A stretch of DNA of 64,000 nt from contig CADCHF010000008.1 of NCBI GenBank assembly GCA_902801175.1, positions 1 to 64,000 on the forward strand, given 5' to 3'. Shown here piece by piece: positions 44,700-52,579 of this stretch. The DNA comes from an uncultured Coriobacteriaceae bacterium (lineage in GTDB: Bacteria; Actinomycetota; Coriobacteriia; Coriobacteriales; Atopobiaceae). The translations under genes and the position numbers were made by a program. Every line of letters starts with the position of its first letter. Positions within the stretch are counted from its first letter, which is position 1. The notes under the pieces are model-generated. The model was not told the DNA's origin and made no database searches. It saw only the letters and a program-made list of their open reading frames with translations.

Positions 44700-46217
44700 A
44701 TGGCAACATTCTTTGAGGGGGAGTCCCATACCTTTTCCGAGTACCTTCTTGTCCCCGGATACTCCTCGGCAGAGAACGTCCCGTCCAATGTCTCACTCAA
44801 GACCCCGCTGGTAAAGTTCAAGCGCGGTGAGCAAAGCGCCATCAACCTCAACATCCCCATGGTCTCGGCCATCATGCAGTCTGTTTCGGGCACTCGCCTG
44901 GCAATCGCGCTCGCGCAGGAGGGCGGTGTCTCGTTCATCTACGGATCTCAGTCTGCCGAGGATGAGGCTGCCATGGTTCGCGAGGTCAAGACCACCAAGG
45001 CTGGCTTTGTTATCTCTGCGGTCAACCTCACGCCCGATATGACCCTTGAGGAGGTCATGGAGCTCAAGGAGAAGTCTGGCTTCTCGACCATGCCCGTCAC
45101 CGATGACGGCACGTGCCACGGTCACCTTCTTGGCATCGTCACCAGCCGTGACTGGCGTCCGAGCCGCGATCCACTCGACAAGCGCGTCTCTGAGTTCATG
45201 ACCCCGCGCGAGCATCTTGTGGTTGCTACCGACGACACCTCGCTGCACGACTGCAACGACATCATTTGGGAGCGCAAGCTCAACGCTCTGCCCATCGTCG
45301 ACTCCGAGGACCGTCTGGTCTCGATCGTCTTCCGCAAGGACTACGACTCGCACAAGTCCAACCCCAACGAGCTGCTCGACGAGCACAAGCGTTACGTGGT
45401 TGGTGCGGGCATCAACACGCGTGACTACGCCGAGCGCGTGCCCAAGCTGCTCGAGGCTGGTGCCGACGTGCTCTGCATCGACTCCTCTGAGGGCTACTCC
45501 GAGTGGCAGAAGCTCACCATCGACTGGATCCGCGAGAACTACGGCGACTCGGTCAAGGTTGGCGCAGGTAACGTTGTTGACGGCGAGGGCTTCCGCTATC
45601 TGGCCGAGTGCGGTGCCGACTTTGTCAAGGTCGGCATTGGTGGCGGCTCCATCTGCATCACCCGCGAGCAGAAGGGCATTGGCCGTGGTCAGGCCTCCGC
45701 GCTCATCGATGTCTGCGCCGAGCGCGACCGTTACTTTGAGGAGACCGGCATCTACGTGCCCGTCTGCTCTGACGGCGGCATCGTCTACGACTACCACATG
45801 ACGCTTGCCCTTGCCATGGGCGCCGACTTCCTCATGCTCGGCCGCTACTTTGCCCGCTTTGACGAGAGCCCCACGCGTCGCCTCTCGGTCAATGGCTCCT
45901 ACGTCAAGGAGTACTGGGGCGAGGGCTCCGCGCGTGCCCGCAACTGGCAGCGCTACGACCTGGGCGGCAAGAAGGGCCTCACCTTTGTCGAGGGCGTCGA
46001 CTCCTACGTTCCCTATGCCGGTCCGCTCAAGGAGAACGTCCAGGCATCGCTTACCAAGGTCATCCACACCATGTGCAACTGCGGCGCGCTCGATCTTGAG
46101 GAGCTCCGCAACAAGGCCAAGCTCACGCTCGTGTCCTCCACCTCGCTCGTTGAGGGCGGCGCACACGACGTCATGCTGAAGGACTCCAACCCCGACGGCC
46201 TCAACTTCCACGCATAA
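44700..46217 (+). CDS. guaB: IMP dehydrogenase (Tritrichomonas foetus-like clade)
   Basis: A 505-residue enzyme that oxidises IMP to XMP, the committed step to GMP. The catalytic loop reads [20 protein letters not shown], with the nucleophilic Cys, instead of the common GPGSICTTR form. Two CBS domains lie at about residues 105-220. The flap carries Arg-Tyr in [10 protein letters not shown]. From memory the whole protein resembles the T. foetus IMPDH much more than the Bacillus one. The ATG at 44700 has AAAGGAGG upstream. It is monocistronic, with its own promoter candidate and a strong terminator. Confidence 0.95.
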   Translation: MATFFEGESHTFSEYLLVPGYSSAENVPSNVSLKTPLVKFKRGEQSAINLNIPMVSAIMQSVSGTRLAIALAQEGGVSFIYGSQSAEDEAAMVREVKTTKAGFVISAVNLTPDMTLEEVMELKEKSGFSTMPVTDDGTCHGHLLGIVTSRDWRPSRDPLDKRVSEFMTPREHLVVATDDTSLHDCNDIIWERKLNALPIVDSEDRLVSIVFRKDYDSHKSNPNELLDEHKRYVVGAGINTRDYAERVPKLLEAGADVLCIDSSEGYSEWQKLTIDWIRENYGDSVKVGAGNVVDGEGFRYLAECGADFVKVGIGGGSICITREQKGIGRGQASALIDVCAERDRYFEETGIYVPVCSDGGIVYDYHMTLALAMGADFLMLGRYFARFDESPTRRLSVNGSYVKEYWGEGSARARNWQRYDLGGKKGLTFVEGVDSYVPYAGPLKENVQASLTKVIHTMCNCGALDLEELRNKAKLTLVSSTSLVEGGAHDVMLKDSNPDGLNFHA

Positions 46218-46238
46218 GACTTAGCGCAAACAAAGCTG

Positions 46239-46275
46239 AAAAAGCCCGGCGACAAAAAGGCTCGCCGGGCTTTTT
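46239..46275 (+). terminator. Rho-independent terminator of guaB
   Basis: GCCCGGC (46244-46250) pairs with GCCGGGC (46264-46270). The stem is flanked by AAAAA and TTTTT, which pair as well, so it could also act on the opposite strand. Confidence 0.93.
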
Positions 46276-46298
46276 GTGCACCGGGACCCATGAGAGGT

Positions 46299-46488
46299 CG
46301 TGTCAAGGGGACGTATAATTTGACACACTCAATCATCCAGCCAGGATAGATGGCCTTCGAGAGCGGCTGATATCAGGACAAACGAGTTTCCGAGTGTGTC
46401 AAATTATACGTCCCCTTGACACGCCCCATCGAGCCGAATCGGACTTGTGAGAAGGTGTGTCTAAGTGTACGTCCCCAAGACACACCCC
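46299..46488. repeat. Interspersed palindromic repeat (BIME-like), copy 4
   Basis: Arms at about 46299-46330 and 46392-46424 are near-perfect complements. The core, read in reverse, gives tcggaaactcgtttgtcctgatatcagccgctctcgaaggcc, so it is inverted relative to copies 1 and 3. A separate decayed unit at about 46454-46488 has ggtgtgtc and gacacacc ends around taagtgtacgtcccca. It sits between the convergent guaB and MFS genes, between their two terminators. Confidence 0.88.
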
Positions 46489-46510
46489 GAGCTCGCGTCC
46501 CCACAGACAA

Positions 46511-46543
46511 TAAAGAGGGGAGCCCGCATAGCGAGCTCCCCCC
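46511..46543 (-). terminator. Rho-independent terminator of the MFS transporter gene
   Basis: GGGGAGC (46517-46523) pairs with GCTCCCC (46534-46540). On the minus strand the stem is followed by TCTTTATTGT. It lies about 25 bases beyond the MFS stop. Confidence 0.8.
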
Positions 46544-46566
46544 AAAGCAACCTGTTGCTAGATGCC

Positions 46567-47805
46567 CTAGCGCTTCTTGCGCACAGTCACCGTGCTGCCC
46601 TTCTTGCCCGAAAGGCCGGTGCCCAGGACCATGAGGATCGTTCCTGCCACGGAGGCAACCACCGACACCGTGAGGCCTGCGCGCACCGAGAGCAGCTGGA
46701 AGATCCAGCCGCCAACAAAGCTCGCCAAAAGGCCACCAACGGTGTTCGCGGTCATGAACACAGCTTGTCCCTTGTTGCGGTCCTCCTCGCTGACCTGCTC
46801 GTTTGCGTAGTAGACGATGGCAGGAGTAAGAGCTGCGTAAGAGAACATCTGCAAGATCATGCCGGCGTAGAACATGGGGATGTTGCTGGCCAGCAAAAGG
46901 ACGATGTGCTTGAGAGAGTAGAAGATTGCCGAGATGGCCATGACCTGGTTGACGGAGAGCTTCTTGAGGATGAGCGCAAAGCCAAACATCGTGGGGAGCT
47001 CGACCATGGCCTGGATGAAGAGCGCATTGCCCTGCACGGCGGCAATCTGCTCGTCGGTGCTGCCCTTCATGATGTCGCCCAGCACAGCGCCAAGGTAGGT
47101 GTTAAAGACGTTGTGGCAGAAGTACAGCAGCACCAGCGCGAGAATCGCCGTGATGGTCTTGGGATACTTGCCAAAGAACTGCAGCACCGAGATGCTCTCC
47201 TCGGGCTGGGCGTCCTTCTTGTCCTGCTTCTTGGGAGCCGCCTGCTTGGGGGCATTGGGCATGAGGTTGATCGCCACGGCGGTGAGCACGGCGCCAAGGA
47301 TGACCCAGATGGGAAGCGTGTTGCGGCCAAACACGCCCCAGAGCCTGCCCACGATGTTGGAGCCAACGGCGTAGGCGGCAGAACCAAGGCCACGGCACAG
47401 GCCGTAGTTAATGACGACACCAGACTTCTCATAGACAAAGGCCATGCCATTAAGGAGCGGCATGCCGACCGTGGATGCGGCGAAGGCAATGATAATTACC
47501 GGAAGAATCAGGAACGAGCCCTTGGGGAGGGCGAGCAGAACTGCCGAAAGCGCGACACAGATGACCATCGAGCCAGTAATGAAGGTCTTCTGAGTAATCT
47601 TGTCGGAACGGTCAACGATGTCACCCGCGGCCGGTCCAATGAAGACGCCCAAGAGCGAGACGATCGACATGACCGTGCCAATGGTGCCCGACTCAAAACC
47701 GCTCTGGCTCAGATAGTTGTACGCAAAGCCGAGCGAGCCAGAAACAAGCAACATGAATCCAATATTACAGAGCGCGTATCGAGCGTTGAGATACTTTAGA
47801 TTCAT
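46567..47805 (-). CDS. MFS transporter (LacY/nucleoside-symporter-like)
   Basis: A 412-residue transporter with about 12 hydrophobic segments, split by a charged central loop (AAPKKQDKKDAQPEE). It opens MNLKYLNARYALCNIGFMLL, and the loop after segment 2 contains GPAAGDIVDRSDK, like the MFS loop 2-3 signature. The general look fits the MFS_1-like/oligosaccharide:H+ symporter group, but the substrate is unknown. The C-terminus is very basic (GSTVTVRKKR). The ATG at 47805 is preceded by GGGAGGGA. It is a single gene on the minus strand, divergent from leuS. Confidence 0.9.
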   Translation of the reverse strand: MNLKYLNARYALCNIGFMLLVSGSLGFAYNYLSQSGFESGTIGTVMSIVSLLGVFIGPAAGDIVDRSDKITQKTFITGSMVICVALSAVLLALPKGSFLILPVIIIAFAASTVGMPLLNGMAFVYEKSGVVINYGLCRGLGSAAYAVGSNIVGRLWGVFGRNTLPIWVILGAVLTAVAINLMPNAPKQAAPKKQDKKDAQPEESISVLQFFGKYPKTITAILALVLLYFCHNVFNTYLGAVLGDIMKGSTDEQIAAVQGNALFIQAMVELPTMFGFALILKKLSVNQVMAISAIFYSLKHIVLLLASNIPMFYAGMILQMFSYAALTPAIVYYANEQVSEEDRNKGQAVFMTANTVGGLLASFVGGWIFQLLSVRAGLTVSVVASVAGTILMVLGTGLSGKKGSTVTVRKKR

Positions 47806-47918
47806 GACTTCCCTCCCAGTCTAACGCGAATCTACAAACAACGATGTTAGCACGGTTCAACACATGCAAATCAGCTGCAGGAGCACATGTTCAAGGGGCA
47901 AATCGGCAGGTGGTGGGC

Positions 47919-47924
47919 TATACT
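47919..47924 (+). promoter_or_regulatory. -10-like box upstream of leuS
   Basis: TATACT at 47919-47924 is a good -10, but no -35 is seen at 16-18 bases. No T-box or leucine-codon leader peptide is evident between here and leuS. Confidence 0.35.
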
Positions 47925-47999
47925 GCTTATTTGTTGTATCGACACGGTCAGCTACGCGCATATACGTGAGTGCGCGGAGCATGGAAGAAAGGCAGACCT

Positions 48000-50552
48000 G
48001 TGGCAGACGAGAAGACCATTCCGGCCTACGATGCCGAGTCAATTGAGCTCAAGTGGCAGAAGGTCTGGGACGAGAAGGAGACCTTCAAGGCACGCGAGGA
48101 CTCTACCCGTCCCAAGAAGTACGTCCTTGAGATGTTCCCGTATCCTTCAGGCGACCTGCACATGGGTCATGCCCGCAACTACACCATTGGCGACGCCATG
48201 GCTCGCCAGGCGCGTATGCGCGGCTTTGAGGTGCTGCATCCCATGGGCTTTGACGCCTTTGGCCTTCCTGCAGAGAACGCCGCCATCAAACACAACACGC
48301 AGGCTGGCAAGTGGACCTATGCAAACATGGACCAGGCCATCGCAACCATGAAGCGCATGGGCTTCTCCTATGACTACGACCGCCTGGTGCGCACCTGCGA
48401 TCCCGAGTACTACAAGTGGGGCCAGTGGGCGTTCCTCAAGATGTGGGAGAAGGGCCTCGCATATCGCGCGACCTCTCCGGTCAACTGGTGCCCCAGCTGC
48501 AACACGGTTCTTGCAAACGAGCAGGTCGTTGATGGCAAGTGCTGGCGTTGCGGCACGGTCCCCGAGAAGCGCGAGCTCTCCCAGTGGTACCTCAAGATCA
48601 CCGACTACGCGCAGGAGCTGCTCGACGACCTCGATCAGCTCACTGGCTGGCCCGAGAACGTCAAGGCCCAGCAGCGCAACTGGATCGGTCGCTCCGAAGG
48701 CGCCGAGATAGACTTTGCACTTGCCGCCGAGGACGGCGTGACGCCCACCGACCGTCTGGTCACCGTCTTCACCACGCGCCCCGACACGCTCTACGGCACC
48801 ACGTTCTTCCTGCTGCCGCCCGAGAGCGCCCTTGCCGCCGAGCTCGTTGCCGGCTCTGAGTACGAGGACGCATACCTCGAGCTCAAGAAGTCCGTGGAGC
48901 AGGTGTCCTCTGTTGAGCGCCAGGGCTCCGAACGCGAGAAGCACGGCGTCTTTACCGGCCGCTATGTGATCAACCCGCTCACCGGCAAGCCACTGCCCAT
49001 CTGGGTCGCCGACTACATCCTGCTCGACTACGGCACCGGTGCCGTCATGGGCGTGCCCTGTGGCGACCAGCGCGACTTTGACTTTGCCCGCAAGTACGGT
49101 CTGGATATCCCGCCCATCATCGCCGAGAAGGACGACCCGCTCTACGAGCAGCTCAAGGACGAGCAGGACATGGTCGTCACCAACGTCGACTGGGATCACG
49201 CGATGGTGGCCGAGGGCTATCTCATCCAGTCTGGCCCCTTCACCGGCATGCGCGGTGGCAAGCACTCCGAGGCTGTCGATGCCATCATCGGCTACCTGGG
49301 CGAGCGCGGCATCGGCCGTCCCAAGGTGCAGTTCCGTCTGCGCGACTGGCTCATCAGCCGTCAGCGCTACTGGGGCAACCCCATCCCCATGATCCACTGC
49401 GACTGCTGCGGCGACGTTCCCGTGCCCTACGACCAGCTGCCCGTCACGCTGCCCGAGGACCTCGACCTTGGTGCTGGCGAGACGCTCGCAGAGTACGCGC
49501 CGTTCTACGAGACCACCTGCCCCAAGTGTGGCAAGCCCGCTCGTCGCATCACCGACACGATGGACACCTTCACCTGCTCGAGCTGGTACTTCCTGCGCTA
49601 CTGCGATCCGCACAACGACGAGCTGCCCTTCTCCAAGGCCTCGGTCGATCACTGGATGGCCGTCGACAACTACATCGGTGGTATCGAGCACGCCATTCTG
49701 CACCTGCTCTACTCGCGCTTCTGGACCAAGGTCATGCGTGACCTGGGCATGATCGACCTCGACGAGCCCTTCACCAACCTGCTCTGCCAGGGCATGGTAA
49801 AGGACGCCAACGGTGAGACCATGAGCAAGTCCAAGGGCAACGTCGTCCCGCCCTCCAGCGTCATTGGGCCCTATGGTGCCGACACCATGCGTCTGGCCAT
49901 CCTGTTCATCGCCCCGTCCGAGAAGGACTTCAACTGGGACGAGGAGGTCGTGGCTGGCGCCAACCGCTTCATCAAGCGCGCCTGGCGCACCGTTTGGGGC
50001 CTTGCCAACTCGGCAGACGCCAATGCCACGCTCGACCCCAAGGCGCTCGACGCCGACGGTGCGGAGCTCTTCCGTCGCCTGCACGAGATGGGTCTCAAGT
50101 GCACCGCCGACTTTGACCGCGGCCAGTTCAACACCGCCATCAGCGCTGTGATGGAGCTGGTCAACGACGCGAGCGGCTACCTCAACCGCGTGTCCGAGGA
50201 CAAGCGCGACGGAGCTCTCTGCTACGTCGTTGCCCGTGACATCATTGCCATGCTTTCGCCCATCTGCCCGCACTGGGGCGAGGAGCTCTACCACGCGGCC
50301 CTTGGCGTCGAGGGCTCCGTGTACGACGAGCCGTGGCCGGTCTTTGAGGAGGAGCTCGCAAAGGCCAACACCGTCGAGATTGCGGTGCAGGTCAAGGGCA
50401 AGCTGCGCGCTCGCATCCAGGTTGCCGCCGACGCCTCCAAGGACGAGTACGAGGCTGCTGCGCGCGAGGCTGTTGCCACCTGGATCGAGGGCAAGGATGT
50501 CAAGAAGGTCATCGTCGTCCCCGGCCGTCTGATCAATATCGTCGCCATCTAA
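48000..50552 (+). CDS. leuS: Leucyl-tRNA synthetase
   Basis: An 850-residue class I synthetase of the bacterial type. HIGH appears as DLHMGHARN after MFPYPSG. The zinc-1 region has CPSCNTV and CWRCGT, the editing domain has [12 protein letters not shown], and MSKSKGN completes the ATP site. The start is a GTG at 48000 ([16 protein letters not shown]) with AGAAAGG 7 bases upstream; a longer frame from 47970 is rejected. It is transcribed alone: divergent from the MFS gene and followed by its own terminator. Unlike ileS it shows no T-box. Confidence 0.97.
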   Translation: MADEKTIPAYDAESIELKWQKVWDEKETFKAREDSTRPKKYVLEMFPYPSGDLHMGHARNYTIGDAMARQARMRGFEVLHPMGFDAFGLPAENAAIKHNTQAGKWTYANMDQAIATMKRMGFSYDYDRLVRTCDPEYYKWGQWAFLKMWEKGLAYRATSPVNWCPSCNTVLANEQVVDGKCWRCGTVPEKRELSQWYLKITDYAQELLDDLDQLTGWPENVKAQQRNWIGRSEGAEIDFALAAEDGVTPTDRLVTVFTTRPDTLYGTTFFLLPPESALAAELVAGSEYEDAYLELKKSVEQVSSVERQGSEREKHGVFTGRYVINPLTGKPLPIWVADYILLDYGTGAVMGVPCGDQRDFDFARKYGLDIPPIIAEKDDPLYEQLKDEQDMVVTNVDWDHAMVAEGYLIQSGPFTGMRGGKHSEAVDAIIGYLGERGIGRPKVQFRLRDWLISRQRYWGNPIPMIHCDCCGDVPVPYDQLPVTLPEDLDLGAGETLAEYAPFYETTCPKCGKPARRITDTMDTFTCSSWYFLRYCDPHNDELPFSKASVDHWMAVDNYIGGIEHAILHLLYSRFWTKVMRDLGMIDLDEPFTNLLCQGMVKDANGETMSKSKGNVVPPSSVIGPYGADTMRLAILFIAPSEKDFNWDEEVVAGANRFIKRAWRTVWGLANSADANATLDPKALDADGAELFRRLHEMGLKCTADFDRGQFNTAISAVMELVNDASGYLNRVSEDKRDGALCYVVARDIIAMLSPICPHWGEELYHAALGVEGSVYDEPWPVFEEELAKANTVEIAVQVKGKLRARIQVAADASKDEYEAAAREAVATWIEGKDVKKVIVVPGRLINIVAI

Positions 50553-50576
50553 TTGGTTGCCACACCGCATCTTTAT

Positions 50577-50607
50577 GGGGCCGTCCTGCGTGGGCGGCCC
50601 CTTGTTT
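50577..50607 (+). terminator. Rho-independent terminator of leuS
   Basis: GGGGCCG (50577-50583) pairs with CGGCCCC (50595-50601), followed by TTGTTTT. Confidence 0.85.
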
Positions 50608-50639
50608 TGCCGCTTGCAAGGTGGAGAACGTGTGGCTTC

Positions 50640-50668
50640 TTGACGCTTGGCTAACGGGCGGGTAAAGT
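50640..50668 (+). promoter_or_regulatory. Promoter of the rimP-nusA-infB operon
   Basis: -35 TTGACG (50640-50645), a 17-base spacer, and -10 TAAAGT (50663-50668). This is the best-formed sigma-70-type promoter in the window. Transcription should start near 50675. Confidence 0.75.
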
Positions 50669-50693
50669 ATTTGTGTCGTAATTGTTGCTTAGA

Positions 50694-50728
50694 GGAAGTG
50701 GGGCAGAACGTTTGCCCCGCTTCCTTTT
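50694..50728 (+). terminator. Leader attenuator upstream of rimP
   Basis: A 12-bp stem pairs GGAAGTGGGGCA (50694-50705) with TGCCCCGCTTCC (50713-50724), one U-G pair, with a 7-base loop and TTTT. It lies only about 20 bases after the predicted transcription start and 37 bases before rimP, so it should end most transcripts in the leader unless overcome. Confidence 0.85.
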
Positions 50729-50764
50729 GTATGTGGAGAGGCTACGCCTACAGAAAGGGGTCTC

Positions 50765-51241
50765 ATGGCACAGACGCCACTCGAGCTCAAGATTGTGGAG
50801 GCGCTTGAGGCAGCAGCGCAGCCGCATGGCATCGATGTCGTGGATGTCGAGGTGGTCGGCGCAAAGCGCGCTCCCATCGTCCGCGTCCGCATCGACCATG
50901 CCGACGAGACGCTGCCCACCATCTCGCTCGACGAGATCAGCGCACAGAGCGAATGGGTCAACCAGGTAATCGACGAGCTCGATCCCTTCCCCGGCTCCTT
51001 CATGCTCGAGGTCTCGTCGCCTGGCATGGCACGTCCGCTTCGCAAGGAGCGTGACTTCGTGCGCTTTGCCGGCGAGACGGTGCAGCTCTCCACGACCGCC
51101 ACTGAGGGCCGCCGCAAGTTCACCGGCGAGCTTTTGGGCCTTGAGGACGGCGAGGTGCGCCTCTCCTGTGACGGAGAGACCGTCGCCATTCCGTTTGACG
51201 AGGTCAAATCCTGCAAGATCAAACCAAACTATGACGCCTAG
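50765..51241 (+). CDS. rimP: Ribosome maturation factor RimP
   Basis: A 158-residue factor for 30S subunit assembly. It starts MAQTPLELKIVEALEAAAQP. The family motif FMLEVSSPGMARPLRKERDF is intact, and a C-terminal SH3-like domain (GELLGLEDGEVRLSCDGETV) follows. The ATG at 50765 follows AGAAAGGGG. It is the first gene of a long translation/transcription operon, 30 bases before nusA, and lies directly after the leader attenuator. Confidence 0.95.
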   Translation: MAQTPLELKIVEALEAAAQPHGIDVVDVEVVGAKRAPIVRVRIDHADETLPTISLDEISAQSEWVNQVIDELDPFPGSFMLEVSSPGMARPLRKERDFVRFAGETVQLSTTATEGRRKFTGELLGLEDGEVRLSCDGETVAIPFDEVKSCKIKPNYDA

Positions 51242-51271
51242 CGCACATTTCGTCGCGGAAAGGACAAAGAC

Positions 51272-52534
51272 ATGGCATCTGAAATGATGGACGCCCTGAT
51301 GGCTCTGTGTCAGGAGAAGCATATCGACCAGCTCTACCTCATCGAGCGCCTCGAGCAGTCGCTCGCCAAGAGCTACGAGGAGGTCCTGCACCTCAACACC
51401 AAGGCAGGCGAGAAGGCCCGCGTGACCATCGACCGCATCAGCGGCAAGGTCTACGTGTACAAGCTCGTCCCGCAGGAGGACTCCTGGAACGAGGACACCG
51501 AGGAGTACGAGACCTACGACGAGATTGACGTGACCCCCAAGGACACGAGCCGCATCGCGGCCCAGCACGCCAAGACCGAGATCAAGGCCATCGTCAACAA
51601 CTCCGCTCGCCAGCAGATCTATGAGGAGTTCTCGCAGCGCATCGGCGATGTCATCACCGGCACCGTGCTCCAGAGCGCTCCCGAGTTCACCATCGTCAAG
51701 ATTCGCGAGGGCGTCGAGGCCGAGCTTCCGTACTACGACCAGCGCCGTCACCCCGACGAGCGCAACGAGCGCCCTGCAAACGAGCGCTACTCCCACAACC
51801 AGCGCATCAAGGCAGTCATCGTTGACGTGCGCAACCCCAACGACCCTCAGGCCCCCGTGCGCGACGGCCGTCGTCGTCCGTCCATCATCGTCTCGCGCAC
51901 CCATCCCGAGCTCATCAAGCGCCTCTTTGAGCTTGAGGTTCCCGAGGTGTACGACGGCATCGTGGAGGTCCGCTCGGTAGCTCGCGAGCCCGGCGTGCGC
52001 TCCAAGGTCGCCGTGTCCTCCAATGACGAGCGTCTCGACCCGGTGGGCGCCTGCGTTGGTCCCAAGGGCAGCCGCGTGCGCACCGTCGTCTCCGAGCTCC
52101 GTGGCGAGCGCGTCGATGTCGTGCTGTGGTCCGACGACCCCGCACGTTGCGTTGCCAACGCGCTCTCTCCGGCAAAGGTCACGCGCGTCCTAGTCGACGA
52201 GGAGAACAACTACGCAACGGTGATCGTGCCCGACGACCAGCTCTCGCTTGCCATTGGCAAGGAGGGCCAGAACGCCCGTCTTGCCGCGCGCCTCACCGGC
52301 ATGCACATCGATATCAAGAACGAGTCGCTGGCCGCCGACATCATGCGCCAGGTCACCCGCGAGGTGGAGGAGAGCCTCATCGACGAGGAAGGCCACCGCT
52401 GCGAGTACGTTGGGCCCACTGGCATCCAGTGTAGGAACATGGCCCGTCCGGGCTCTCGCTACTGCGGCATCCACGAGAGTGCCGCTATGTACGAGGACTT
52501 CGAGATTTCCGACGACCCCGACTCCCTTATGTAG
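51272..52534 (+). CDS. nusA: Transcription factor NusA with an added Cys/His-rich tail
   Basis: A 420-residue NusA that controls pausing, termination and antitermination. The N-terminal RNA-polymerase-binding domain is about residues 1-125, S1 about 130-215, and KH1/KH2 about 220-350 (GACVGPKGSRVR, AIGKEGQNARLA). After the KH domains there are no acidic repeats. Instead there is a short tail with C377, C387, C398 and H401 (GHRCEYVGPTG, YCGIH), probably one zinc site. The ATG at 51272 follows GGAAAGGAC. The usual YlxR gene is absent between nusA and infB. It may regulate its own operon through the leader attenuator. Confidence 0.95.
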   Translation: MASEMMDALMALCQEKHIDQLYLIERLEQSLAKSYEEVLHLNTKAGEKARVTIDRISGKVYVYKLVPQEDSWNEDTEEYETYDEIDVTPKDTSRIAAQHAKTEIKAIVNNSARQQIYEEFSQRIGDVITGTVLQSAPEFTIVKIREGVEAELPYYDQRRHPDERNERPANERYSHNQRIKAVIVDVRNPNDPQAPVRDGRRRPSIIVSRTHPELIKRLFELEVPEVYDGIVEVRSVAREPGVRSKVAVSSNDERLDPVGACVGPKGSRVRTVVSELRGERVDVVLWSDDPARCVANALSPAKVTRVLVDEENNYATVIVPDDQLSLAIGKEGQNARLAARLTGMHIDIKNESLAADIMRQVTREVEESLIDEEGHRCEYVGPTGIQCRNMARPGSRYCGIHESAAMYEDFEISDDPDSLM

Positions 52535-52579
52535 CGACTCAGTGTCGCCCCTAGCCGCTGACAACGAAAGGTAGGTCAC

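Noticed and set aside
46465-47799. 444-residue + strand frame opposite the MFS transporter
   Set aside because: It is charged, low in motif content and begins inside a palindromic repeat; the minus frame has clear membrane segments and a good ribosome site.
47880-47999. T-box upstream of leuS, by analogy with ileS
   Set aside because: There is no GGGTGGTAC-like core followed by a competing terminator; ggtggtggg near 47909 lacks the rest of the motif.
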